From an uncultured bacterium (GTDB taxonomy: Bacteria; Planctomycetota; UBA1135; GCA-002686595), in the NCBI GenBank assembly GCA_913058555.1, contig CAJXRJ010000075.1, positions 1 through 16,726 of the forward strand: DNA of 16,726 nt. Direction: 5' to 3'. The notes beneath the pieces are model-generated. The model was not told where the DNA came from. It saw nothing but the letters and a program-made list of their open reading frames with translations, and ran no database searches. A program made the position numbers and the translations under genes. Of this stretch, positions 6,314 through 14,428 are shown in pieces (position 1 is the first letter of the stretch; each line of letters begins with the position of its first letter).

Positions 6314-8040
6314 GCGCTCTGCCACCGTTTCTGATCTTCTTCCTCGGCGCGCTGTTCATGGCGGTCGCGAGGAAAGAGACCCGCGGCCCGATCCTGGCCC
6401 TCGTGCCGGTCCTCGGGCTCGCGAACCTGGTCTTGATGCCGAAGGGCGCCACCGTGACGGCCAGCGTGGTCGGCCATGAGCTGACGCTCTTCCAGGCGGA
6501 CGAGATGTCGTTCCTGTTCCTGGTGCTATTCCACGTGGCGGCCTTCATCGGCGGCCTCTTCTCGATGCACGTGGACCGGCCTGGGCAACACGCCGCATCA
6601 CTGCTCTACGCGGGCAGCGCCATCGGCGCGGTCGCAGCCGGGGACCTGATCAGCCTGTTCCTCTTCTGGGAGGTCATGGCGGTCTCGAGTGCGTTCCTCG
6701 TATGGGGGCGTGGTACCGACCGCTCTTGGCGCGCGGGCAACCGTTACATCGGCTGGCAGATCGTCTCTGGGCTCCTGCTCCTGGGCGGCATCGCGTGGTT
6801 CCAATCGGCGACCGGTGAGATCACCCTCAGCGCCGTCGCGGACGCCGTCAAGGCCCAGGGCATGTCGGCGCCAGGGGCCTGGCTGATCCTGCTCGGGATC
6901 GGCACCAAGGCGTGTTTCCCGTTCCTGCACACCTGGCTCGTGGACGCCTACCCGGAGGCCACGCCCACGGGGGCGGTCTGGCTCAGCTCCTTCACGACCA
7001 AGGCCGCGGTCTATTGCCTGGCCCGCATGTTCCCGGGCCAGCACGAGCTCGTGATCATCGGCGCCATCATGGCGGGCTTCCCGATCTTCTTCGCCGTGAT
7101 CGAGAACGACATGCGGCGGGTGCTCGGGTACTCGATGATCAACCAGATCGGCTTCATGCTGGTCGGAATTGGTATCGGCACGGACCTCGCGGTCAACGGG
7201 GCAGTGGCCCACGCCTTCAACGACGTCCTGTTCAAGGGTCTCCTGTTCATGACCATGGGCAGCGTCCTCCAGCAGACGGGCAAGATCCACGCTAGCGATC
7301 TGGGGGGCCTTGCCAAGACCATGCCCTGGACGGCGCGGTTCTGCCTGGTGGGGGCGGCCTCGATCTCGGCCTTCCCGCTCTTCAGCGGCTTCGTCTCGAA
7401 GTCCATGATCATGGCGGCCTGCCTGGATCCTGAGGTGCACCTGACCTGGGTCTGGTTCATCCTCCTCTTTGCCGCGGCGGGGGTATTCCACCATGCCGGC
7501 ATCAAGATCCCGTTCTTCGCCTTCTACGGCCACGATTCGAAGATCCCGGCCACGGATCCGCCCAAGAACCAGCTCTTCGCCATGGGGCTGGCGGCGACCC
7601 TCTGCGTGGTGATCGGGACCTTCCCGGGGGCGACGCTCTACAAGCTGTTGCCGTTCCCGAACAGCTACAACCCCTACGACGTCACCCACGTGCTGACGCA
7701 GCTCCAGCTGCTCTTCTTCAGCGCCCTGGCCTTCACGTGGCTCCAGCGCAGCGGGCTCTACCCCCCTGAACTGCACTCCACGAACCTCGATAGTGACTGG
7801 ATCCTTCGCCGGCCGGCCCTCCGGGCCTGGCGTCGATCCGCGGCCGCAGGCTCCCTGGCCCTCGCCAGCGCCAAGCGCTTTGCCGTGGGCAGGCTGAAGG
7901 GAATCGACTACTACATGCGAAACAACGCGGGTCCCTACGGTGTGATGACCAAAACTTGGCCCACAGGCGTCATGATGGTGTGGGTCGCCGCGATGTTGAT
8001 CGGCTACCTCCTCCTCTACTACGTCCAAGACGTCGGCTAA
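6310..8040 (+). CDS. Third pump subunit, NuoM/HyfB-like proton-conducting transporter
   Basis: This 576-residue membrane protein is the third Proton_antipo_M homologue in the operon. Visible key residues are Glu121 in LFWEVMAVSS, Lys200 and His207 in GTKACFPFLHTWLVDAYPEA, Lys231 in SSFTTKAAVY, and His301 and Lys309 in AHAFNDVLFKGLLF. After the usual helices it has an extended C-terminal part: YPPELHSTNLDSDWILRR at 484-501, an amphipathic basic linker (about 502-535), and a last helix at about 553-572. LDxDW followed by Arg is typical of one group of MnhD-like proteins. Its ATG overlaps the small upstream gene as ATGA. The extension might brace neighbouring subunits, as the NuoL lateral helix does, but that is inference. 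Confidence 0.92.
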   Translation: MSALPPFLIFFLGALFMAVARKETRGPILALVPVLGLANLVLMPKGATVTASVVGHELTLFQADEMSFLFLVLFHVAAFIGGLFSMHVDRPGQHAASLLYAGSAIGAVAAGDLISLFLFWEVMAVSSAFLVWGRGTDRSWRAGNRYIGWQIVSGLLLLGGIAWFQSATGEITLSAVADAVKAQGMSAPGAWLILLGIGTKACFPFLHTWLVDAYPEATPTGAVWLSSFTTKAAVYCLARMFPGQHELVIIGAIMAGFPIFFAVIENDMRRVLGYSMINQIGFMLVGIGIGTDLAVNGAVAHAFNDVLFKGLLFMTMGSVLQQTGKIHASDLGGLAKTMPWTARFCLVGAASISAFPLFSGFVSKSMIMAACLDPEVHLTWVWFILLFAAAGVFHHAGIKIPFFAFYGHDSKIPATDPPKNQLFAMGLAATLCVVIGTFPGATLYKLLPFPNSYNPYDVTHVLTQLQLLFFSALAFTWLQRSGLYPPELHSTNLDSDWILRRPALRAWRRSAAAGSLALASAKRFAVGRLKGIDYYMRNNAGPYGVMTKTWPTGVMMVWVAAMLIGYLLLYYVQDVG

Positions 8041-8043
8041 CCA

Positions 8044-9066
8044 GTGACACCTATCCTGATCGTTGCGGGGCTCACGCTCTTCGCTTCGTTCCTATGTTCG
8101 CTCTTCGAAGCGGCCCTTTACTCCATCACGCCCTCGCAGCTTGAGCTCCTCAAGCGCGACGGATCCCCGGGCTCGAAGCGCCTGGCGGCCCTGCGCGAGA
8201 ACGTCGAGGAGCCCATCGCGGCGATCCTGACCATCAACACGGTGGCGCATACGATCGGTTCCGCCGTGTGCGGCGCGATGGTGAAGGACTACTACAACAC
8301 CGACAAATCGGTGGCGATCTTCGCCGCCGTCTTCACCTTCCTGGTGCTCGGCCTGACCGAGATCATCCCCAAGAGCCTCGGTGTCCGTTACGCCCAATCC
8401 CTTGGGCCGCGCGTCTCGACGCCGATTCAATGGATGGTCTGGATCAGCTATCCCATCGCCCGGCCGTCGAAGACCGTAATGCGTTGGCTCACCGGCGGCG
8501 CCGACACCGATGGCCCGAGCGAAGACGAGATCGTTCTGTTCTCGAAGCTCGCCCTGACCGCAGGTGGCGTTCGCAAAGACGAGCACCGTTGGCTCAAGGG
8601 CGCGCTGCGTCTGGACCAAGCCACGGCGGGTGAGCTACGCACGCCCCGCACGGTCGTGACGACCCTTGACGCATCGTTGACGGTGGGGGAGGTCACGGCG
8701 GAGGGAACCCAGTGGGTGCACAGCCGATTCCCCGTGACAGAGAACAGCAGCCCCGACTCCGTGGTGGGCGTCGTCTTCCGTCGCGACATCCTGCAGGCCG
8801 CCATCGAGGGGTCGAAGGACACGCCCATCCGCACGCTGATCAAGCCCCTTGCCGTCGTACCAGAGGCGATGCCTGCCCACGAACTCATGGCCGAGTTCAT
8901 CCGCTCGCGACGGCACATGGTCGCCGTCGCGGACGAGTACGGTGGCTTTGAGGGTGTGGTGACCCTAGAGGACGTCTTCGAGCAGCTCATCGGGGAGGAG
9001 ATCGTCGATGAGTTCGACATTCACGAGGACATGCAGCAAGCCGCCCGGGACCTTGTTCAGGAGTGA
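8044..9066 (+). CDS. CNNM (DUF21) plus CBS-pair membrane transporter, hemolysin-C/CorB-like
   Basis: This 340-residue protein has an N-terminal CNNM membrane domain (about 1-175) with the family's conserved patches: SLFEAALYSITPSQLE (19-34), TINTVAHTIGSA (63-74) and EIIPKSLGVRYA (106-117). A CBS pair follows (about 195-325), ending VADEYGGFEGVVTLEDVFEQLIGEEIVDE, a standard second CBS motif. The usual C-terminal CorC_HlyC domain is absent. CNNM proteins transport Mg2+, possibly with Na+ exchange, and their CBS domains bind nucleotides. GTG 8044 lies three bases after the last antiporter gene, and an in-frame Met further in would lose helix 1. No strong Shine-Dalgarno is visible, so translation may depend on coupling. 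It ends 135 bases from the convergent peptidase gene. Confidence 0.92.
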   Translation: MTPILIVAGLTLFASFLCSLFEAALYSITPSQLELLKRDGSPGSKRLAALRENVEEPIAAILTINTVAHTIGSAVCGAMVKDYYNTDKSVAIFAAVFTFLVLGLTEIIPKSLGVRYAQSLGPRVSTPIQWMVWISYPIARPSKTVMRWLTGGADTDGPSEDEIVLFSKLALTAGGVRKDEHRWLKGALRLDQATAGELRTPRTVVTTLDASLTVGEVTAEGTQWVHSRFPVTENSSPDSVVGVVFRRDILQAAIEGSKDTPIRTLIKPLAVVPEAMPAHELMAEFIRSRRHMVAVADEYGGFEGVVTLEDVFEQLIGEEIVDEFDIHEDMQQAARDLVQE

Positions 9067-9142
9067 CCGCGACTTGGTCCCTTGCGCTCTGGGTGGAGGA
9101 GTGCGGGGGCCGATCATGGGGCTCCCTCTCCCTTTGGTGCGA

Positions 9143-9154
9143 CGTGGCGCCACG
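9143..9154. repeat. 12-base perfect palindrome in convergent gap
   Basis: CGTGGCGCCACG is perfectly self-complementary and lies in the 135-base gap (9067-9201) between two convergent genes. It has no spacer loop and no T-tract, so it is not a typical intrinsic terminator. It could be a protein-binding site or chance in GC-rich DNA. I see no other terminator for either flanking gene. Confidence 0.3.
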
Positions 9155-9201
9155 CGCGTCACGGTCCTCGCCTCGGGGCCCTCTCGTCCCGGGCACACCT
9201 C

Positions 9202-9696
9202 TTACTCAGGCCATTCCTGGGCCGTCAGGTAGAGACGGAGGTCCAGCTCGTACTGGTGGTAGTCGGGTTCGATGTGAGTGCAGAGCCGGTAGAAGTCCCG
9301 GTCGTGATCGAAGTGTTTCATGTGCGCGAGTTCGTGGACCACGATCATGCGCAGGAACTCGGGGGCCACGTCCTTGAAGAGGCTCGCGATGCGGATCGAG
9401 CGGCGCTTCTTCAGCTTGGACCCGTGGGATTGAGTCTTGGTGGTATGCAGTCCGAGGGCGCCTTCGATCACCCGCAGCTTGTCGTCGTAGGTGGCGCCCT
9501 CCAGCGGCCTTGCGGTGCGCATGGTGTCCGCTTTCAGGTCCTGGACGTACTGCGACAGATCGCGATTCGAGCGAACCTGGTGGCGGTCGGGGTAGCGGGA
9601 TTCGAGCCGCGGTCGGAGTTCGCCAGCCTCAAGGAGAGCCAATGCTTCGGCCTGAAGCTTGGGTGCATAACCTGAAAGATACGGAAGCGTGACCAT
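9202..9696 (-). CDS. ygjP: YgjP-like zinc metallopeptidase (DUF45/WLM-like fold)
   Basis: This 164-residue cytoplasmic protein has no signal peptide or membrane segment. The gluzincin-type motif HELAH occupies 121-125, with Glu122 catalytic and His121 and His125 as zinc ligands. His131, in HFDHDRDFY, is the likely third ligand. Other blocks match E. coli YgjP as I remember it: RYPDRHQ (34-40), QYVQDLK (49-55), KLRVIEGALGLHT (73-85), FLRMIVVHELAH, and the C-terminal HIEPDYHQYELDLRLYL. Length is also close (about 167). I chose ATG at 9694-9696 because it aligns with the family start (M-x-x-L-x-Y-L-x-G-Y); the frame stays open to 9825 but that extension is Arg-rich and family-unlike. The substrate is unknown. 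Confidence 0.9.
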   Translation of the reverse strand: MVTLPYLSGYAPKLQAEALALLEAGELRPRLESRYPDRHQVRSNRDLSQYVQDLKADTMRTARPLEGATYDDKLRVIEGALGLHTTKTQSHGSKLKKRRSIRIASLFKDVAPEFLRMIVVHELAHMKHFDHDRDFYRLCTHIEPDYHQYELDLRLYLTAQEWPE

Positions 9697-10063
9697 GGGA
9701 TTGGCGCGCCGGTGCATCCAGCCGGTTGACGGGAAGGGGCGGCGCTGACAGAGTGCTCTACGTGAACGCCCACGTCGAGATCGATTCGCCCCTGAGGATG
9801 GCGTGCGCCCCCCGCCCGAGCGCACCCCAGGGTCGGCTCCCGTCGTGTTGGCTCGCGGCCGCGCCCCTGCGCCGATCGGGGCCCACTGTCTTCATGGGCC
9901 GTTCCGGCTTCAGCTGACGTTTGGAAGTGAGTGGCGGCGTGTCCGAATTGCGCGTTCGAGGGATCCTTAACTAGGCCCCGGCGCGCCCTCCACCTCGAAC
10001 CGATTCACACGCCCCCCTTGTCTCTTCCCACAAAGCAGAAGGAGGGCTCGTCGGAATCCATAG
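9697..10063. other. Divergent intergenic region, no gene seen
   Basis: This 367-base gap separates the minus-strand peptidase from the plus-strand molybdoenzyme operon and must hold promoters for both. I found no pair of hexamers with good spacing. GAAGGAGGG at 10038-10046 resembles a ribosome binding site but is 17 bases from the GTG start of the next gene, farther than usual. An in-frame TAG at 10061-10063 rules out a start between them. The weaker GGA at 10053-10055 has better spacing. Confidence 0.6.
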
Positions 10064-11017
10064 GTGACCGAAGAAACGAACACGGCCGGCGACCAGCCGA
10101 CTGATCCGGAGCGGCGTAAGCTCCTCAAGCAAGGACTCACTGCCGCAGCTGCCGGCGGGATTGGAGCCGCCTCGGCCCACGCGGGGCCCACTGCACCGCA
10201 GGCGAAATCGGGCTTGCGGGAGGACCTCTTCATGCCCGAAGAGCATTGGAAGGACCGCATGACGGCCCCCGACGACGGGAAGGCCTACGGCTGGATCGTC
10301 GACACGCGACGGTGCTTCGGATGCCACGCCTGCGAGGTCGCCTGCAAGGCTGAGAACGACGTGCCGCTCGGCAACTACATCCGCCAGACGGTCTACCACG
10401 ACCACCAGCGCGAGAACGGAGCGGTGGCACGCATCATGGCGCCGATGGCTTGCCAGCACTGCGAGGACGCGCCGTGCATCAAAGCCTGTCCCTGTGGCGC
10501 GCTCCATAAGGGGGCCGGCGGCTCGGTCCAGGTCAACTACGACAAGTGCTCGGGCCACGCCAGCTGCAAGGACGCCTGTCCCTACGGCGCGATCTACATC
10601 GACCCCGTCGCCAACCAAGCGGTCAAGTGCCACAACTGCACCCACCGCGTGGACGAGGGCATGGAGCCAGCGTGTGTATCGACGTGTCCTAGCGACGCGC
10701 TCATCTTCGGGGACCTGAACGATCCCGACTCCAAGGTCTCTCGGATGAAAACCGTGCTCGAGGGAGAGGGTGCCCTGGAGCAGCTCCGCAAGGAGAAAGG
10801 CACCGAGCCACGCACCTGGTACGCCACCGACGAGAATCACCGCGTCAAAGAGTGGGAGTCGAAGATTCCCGGCGAGGGCCAGAGCTACCACCCGGACGCC
10901 TACTCGGTCTACGAGTGGCAGGAATCCACGCCGCCCCATGACCGTGTGGCGCACCCCGCGGACGCGGCACGCTCAAAGAATGAATCGAAGGATCAATCGA
11001 ATGGGGAGGGTCGCTAA
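10064..11017 (+). CDS. Tat-exported four-cluster iron-sulfur subunit of a molybdopterin oxidoreductase
   Basis: This 317-residue protein is the electron-transfer B subunit (DmsB/PsrB/TtrB-like) of the molybdoenzyme encoded next. A twin-arginine signal (RRKLLKQG at 18-25, hydrophobic stretch, A-H-A at 38-40) points to periplasmic export. Four ferredoxin-type motifs follow: Cys84/87/90/94; Cys130/133/138/142; Cys162, His165, Cys168, Cys172; and Cys189/192/204/208. The third has His where the second Cys is expected. In NarH the equivalent position is Trp and that cluster is [3Fe-4S], so one cluster here may be [3Fe-4S] or His-ligated. The C-terminal 110 residues are hydrophilic without recognised motifs. 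GTG 10064 directly follows an in-frame TAG. The stop shares a base with the next ATG (TAATG). Confidence 0.93.
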   Translation: MTEETNTAGDQPTDPERRKLLKQGLTAAAAGGIGAASAHAGPTAPQAKSGLREDLFMPEEHWKDRMTAPDDGKAYGWIVDTRRCFGCHACEVACKAENDVPLGNYIRQTVYHDHQRENGAVARIMAPMACQHCEDAPCIKACPCGALHKGAGGSVQVNYDKCSGHASCKDACPYGAIYIDPVANQAVKCHNCTHRVDEGMEPACVSTCPSDALIFGDLNDPDSKVSRMKTVLEGEGALEQLRKEKGTEPRTWYATDENHRVKEWESKIPGEGQSYHPDAYSVYEWQESTPPHDRVAHPADAARSKNESKDQSNGEGR

Positions 11018-13800
11018 TGGTTTCCCAAAGTGAATCGAAGGTCACCAGCCGCCGCGGCTTCTTGGCCCTGGGCGCTGCGTTCTCCGCAGGGCTTGCGGGC
11101 TGCGCAACCGAGGGGCAGAAGAAGGCCGGTCGCCAGGACCGACGTCCCCCGACGGCTGACGAGAACCTGAGCGTCTGGAAAGCCGGCGCTGGCAATCCCT
11201 ATGAGGCCAAGGCCCCGGGTGTTTGCCCGCTCCCTGGCCCCAATAAGAAGACGCGCTTCCCCGACCCGGACAAGTACAAGAACGTGGATCGCATCCACGG
11301 CATGTGCCAGCTTTGCTCGACGGTCTGCGGGATCACCGGCATTGTCAAAGAAGGCCGCATCATCAAGATCGAGGGCAATCCTGCGGACCCCAACTCCCGC
11401 GGCAAGCTCTGCGCCCGGGGGCAGGCTGGCCTCAATCATCAGTACCACCCGGAGCGCTTGCTCTATCCGCTCAAGCGCGTGGGCGCCCGCGGCGAAGGCA
11501 AGTGGAAGCGCATCAGCTGGGATGAAGCTTTCGACGAGGTCGCTGAGCGCCTGCGCGGCGTTCAGGAGAGCGGGAAGCTCGAAGAGTTTGCTTTCCACCA
11601 GGGCCGCAGCCGCACCAAGGACGCCGTCGCCAACTTCCTGCGGGCCTTTGGCACGAACACCGCGCTCAACCACCGGGGTCTATGCTCTGCGGCGCGCCGT
11701 GCCGCGAACCTGACGTACCTCTTTGAGTCCGACTGGGACCTCGGGGACTACGAGCACTCGAAGTACATCCTGAACTTCGGCTCGAACATGTTCGAGGCCC
11801 ACCAGGGCCACATCGCCGGGGCCGTGCGCCTCCAGCGGGGCCGCTTCGAGAACGGCGCCAAGCTCGTCACCTTCGACGTGCGCATGTCGAACACGGCTGG
11901 CAACTCGGACGAGTTCTTCATGCCGAGTCCCGGCACCGACGGTGCCGTGGCCCTGGCGATGGCCCACACGATCCTCTTTGAGGAGCTCTACGACGAGGGC
12001 TTCCTGAGCGACTGGACGAACGTCACGATCGAGGATCTCAAGGCCGAGATGGAGCCCTACACGCCCGCCTGGGCGGAGAAGATCTCGACCGTGCCCGCCG
12101 TCGACATAGCGCGTATCGCGCGGGAGTTCGCGGCGGCCGCGCCGCGGGCGACGACCATGTGCAACCGCGGTTCCTCCGCCCACGTGAACGGGTACTGGAA
12201 CGACCGTGCGATCATCCTTCTAAACGCCCTCGTGGGCAGCGTCGGCAAGCCCGGCGGCTTCAACTGGATGTTCACGGGCGGCTACGACAAGAAGCGCTTC
12301 GCACCGCCCAAGGGGCCCGCGAAGCCGAACACGCCGTCCATCCTCGCCGACCCCCCGGAGTTCGCCCTCGCGAACGTCTGGAACACGATGAAGGTGGGGG
12401 AGATCGTCTACTGGTACCTGAAGACAAAGCGCGCCAAGATCCAGGTGTACATGACGTACAACCTGGACTCGCCGCTCACGTGGCCAGAGATGGACGTGAC
12501 CCAGTCCGTGATGCTCGACGAGGAGGCCATTGGTTTCCACGTGTGCATCAACCCATTCCTCAACGAAACGGGTTCCCTCGCGGACATGGTCCTCCCGTGG
12601 GCCACTTACATGGAGCGCTGGGATGTGGACGCCCGCGGGGCGTACAACCTCAAGCCGTACCTCTCGATGCGCCGTCCGATGGTGGAGTCCCTCGGCGAGG
12701 CCATGGACGTGCGCGAGATCTTCCCGGAGATCGCCCGCCGCGTGGGCGGTTCGATGGCCAAGGCCTACCCGGACATGCCCCTGCGTGACTACATGGCGGA
12801 GTGGGTCAAGAACGTGCCCTACCGTCCATCAGAAGACGCTTCGCCCATGGACTTCCTCGAGCGCGTTGGCGCGTTTGAAGATCCCAAGGAAGCGCCCTAC
12901 TTCGAGCCTTACCTTCGGCCGCTTTCGCCCGAGGACCTCGACGGTGCCCAGTTCGATGAGGGCACGTACGTCTGGACCAAGGACGGCAAGGGCATCGGCA
13001 TTCGTGTGGATGGCGAGGACGTGCGCGGCTTCAAGACCCCGAGCCGGAAGATGGAGATCTACTCCGAGTTCGTGGCCAAGACCGGTCGCAACGAGGACAC
13101 CGATGAGCTCACCAAGCTCGCGAACAGCAAGGGCAAGAACCGCCCGGCTTACCATAAGGGGCACGAGTACGACATCTACCCGTGGCCGAAGTACTCGCCC
13201 ATCGACGAGCATCAGGACATGTCGGACGATCAGCTCGTCATGACGTCGTTCAAGTGGAACGTGCACAACCACGGCCGGACGGCGAACCTGAAGTGGTGCG
13301 CGGAGATCGTGCACTCGAACCCCGCGTGGATGCACCCGGAGACCGCGGCGAAGTTTGGCCTGAAGGACGGCGACTTCATCGAACTCACCGGACATCGCTC
13401 GCTCTACCTCGCCAAGCTCACGCCCGGCCTCGGGCTCGGCAGCGGTGAGATTGACAAAAAGCTCCGCATCGCCGTGTGGATCACTCCCGCCGTGCATCCG
13501 AAGGCCATCGCGATCTCCAACTCCCTTGGGCACTGGGAGTACACCAGCGTCGCCCAGGGCAAGAAGGGGAACGAGAACCTTGGCTCGAGGGCCGAAGGCA
13601 TGGACCTCGCCGGCTACCGCGACCCCGACTGGGAGCGCAACATGTGGTGGCAGGACGACTCGAAGGGCGACCCTTCGAAGTGGGTGAAGAACCGCGGCAA
13701 CGGCTGGGCGCAGAATGCGATCCTGCCCATCGCGGCCGATCCGATCTCCGGCCAGCAGGCGTTCCACGACACGGTTGTCACTGTGCGGAAGATCACCTGA
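11017..13800 (+). CDS. Molybdopterin oxidoreductase catalytic subunit, Psr/Phs/Ttr-like Tat lipoprotein
   Basis: This 927-residue protein belongs to the DMSO reductase superfamily. The N-terminus has a Tat motif (SRRGFLALG, 11-19) ending in a lipobox LAGC with Cys29, so it is predicted to be exported folded and lipid-anchored. Cys97, Cys100, Cys104 and Cys132 bind the proximal [4Fe-4S] cluster. In NHRGLCSAARRAAN, Cys223 sits where the Mo ligand is expected. A Cys ligand is the pattern of polysulfide, thiosulfate, tetrathionate and arsenate reductases rather than of Ser-type DMSO reductases. The last third (SFKWNVHNHGRTANLKWC, and NPAWMHPETAAKFGLKDGD at about 767-785) is the molydopterin dinucleotide-binding domain. 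The substrate cannot be read from sequence; sulfur oxyanion or polysulfide reduction is the best guess. It overlaps both neighbours by one base. Confidence 0.93.
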   Translation: MVSQSESKVTSRRGFLALGAAFSAGLAGCATEGQKKAGRQDRRPPTADENLSVWKAGAGNPYEAKAPGVCPLPGPNKKTRFPDPDKYKNVDRIHGMCQLCSTVCGITGIVKEGRIIKIEGNPADPNSRGKLCARGQAGLNHQYHPERLLYPLKRVGARGEGKWKRISWDEAFDEVAERLRGVQESGKLEEFAFHQGRSRTKDAVANFLRAFGTNTALNHRGLCSAARRAANLTYLFESDWDLGDYEHSKYILNFGSNMFEAHQGHIAGAVRLQRGRFENGAKLVTFDVRMSNTAGNSDEFFMPSPGTDGAVALAMAHTILFEELYDEGFLSDWTNVTIEDLKAEMEPYTPAWAEKISTVPAVDIARIAREFAAAAPRATTMCNRGSSAHVNGYWNDRAIILLNALVGSVGKPGGFNWMFTGGYDKKRFAPPKGPAKPNTPSILADPPEFALANVWNTMKVGEIVYWYLKTKRAKIQVYMTYNLDSPLTWPEMDVTQSVMLDEEAIGFHVCINPFLNETGSLADMVLPWATYMERWDVDARGAYNLKPYLSMRRPMVESLGEAMDVREIFPEIARRVGGSMAKAYPDMPLRDYMAEWVKNVPYRPSEDASPMDFLERVGAFEDPKEAPYFEPYLRPLSPEDLDGAQFDEGTYVWTKDGKGIGIRVDGEDVRGFKTPSRKMEIYSEFVAKTGRNEDTDELTKLANSKGKNRPAYHKGHEYDIYPWPKYSPIDEHQDMSDDQLVMTSFKWNVHNHGRTANLKWCAEIVHSNPAWMHPETAAKFGLKDGDFIELTGHRSLYLAKLTPGLGLGSGEIDKKLRIAVWITPAVHPKAIAISNSLGHWEYTSVAQGKKGNENLGSRAEGMDLAGYRDPDWERNMWWQDDSKGDPSKWVKNRGNGWAQNAILPIAADPISGQQAFHDTVVTVRKIT

Positions 13801-14378
13801 TGGCTGCTTCAGCGACAAGGCCCGAAGAGGCCATCGCCCTGGCTGGGGCGGCGCGCTTTTTCGGGGACCTCCTCGTGGTGGAGCTCGATGCCCATCGACT
13901 CGAGGCGCTCCAGGGTCCCGAAGCGGCCGCGCTGCTCGGGCCCCTGGGCCTCACGGCGCCCGAAGGGACCGGTGAGGGCGTGCTCGATGAGCTGGGCGCC
14001 CAGTTCCATGCCGCCCTCCTCCGCCCGGATGGTGGCGGGGCTCCACCCATCGCGTCCCTCTGGACCGAGGGGCGCTATGAAGGGGCCATCGCGGGCCGGA
14101 TCCGCACCTTGGCGGAGAGCGCAGCCCTTGAGTTCGATAAGGCGCTCACCCGTGGGGCGCCCGTCGATCACCTCGGCTCGATCCTGCATCTCTGGGCGGC
14201 TTCGGTGGAGCGTGCGCCATGGGTGGCCGACGAAATCGCCGAGCAGCACCTCACCTGGATCGACCCCTGCCTCGTCCAAATGGCGGCGGTCGACGGTTTC
14301 TACGGGGAGGTCGCGGGCGTTGTGTCGCAGCTTGCCCGCGAGATCCGCGGTACGCGGATCCAGGCCGAACAGGGCTGA
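13800..14378 (+). CDS. TorD/DmsD-family molybdoenzyme chaperone
   Basis: This 192-residue, probably alpha-helical protein has no signal peptide or membrane helix and should act in the cytoplasm. TorD-family proteins bind the Tat signal and apo-form of their partner molybdoenzyme so that cofactor is inserted before export. PVDHLGSILHLWA (121-133) corresponds to the family PDHL-x2-EL block, and AEQHLTWIDPCL (147-158) to the later HL-x-W-x-P block. Both are recognisable but diverged, so family assignment rests partly on context. ATG 13800 shares a base with the stop of the catalytic subunit gene (TGATG). The partner is presumably the 11017-13800 product. Confidence 0.85.
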   Translation: MAASATRPEEAIALAGAARFFGDLLVVELDAHRLEALQGPEAAALLGPLGLTAPEGTGEGVLDELGAQFHAALLRPDGGGAPPIASLWTEGRYEGAIAGRIRTLAESAALEFDKALTRGAPVDHLGSILHLWAASVERAPWVADEIAEQHLTWIDPCLVQMAAVDGFYGEVAGVVSQLAREIRGTRIQAEQG

Positions 14379-14428
14379 TCGATCCGTTCGCGGGTCAGGA
14401 AGCCAGCCAACGAACCGGGGAGCGCGGG

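Noticed and set aside
9697..9825. Longer N-terminus for the YgjP-like peptidase
   Set aside because: The extension is Arg/Ser-rich and unlike the family, whose start corresponds to ATG at 9694-9696.
10038..10046. GAAGGAGGG as the ribosome binding site of the iron-sulfur subunit
   Set aside because: It is 17 bases from GTG 10064, and the in-frame TAG at 10061-10063 excludes an earlier start, so it may be incidental or act at unusual distance.
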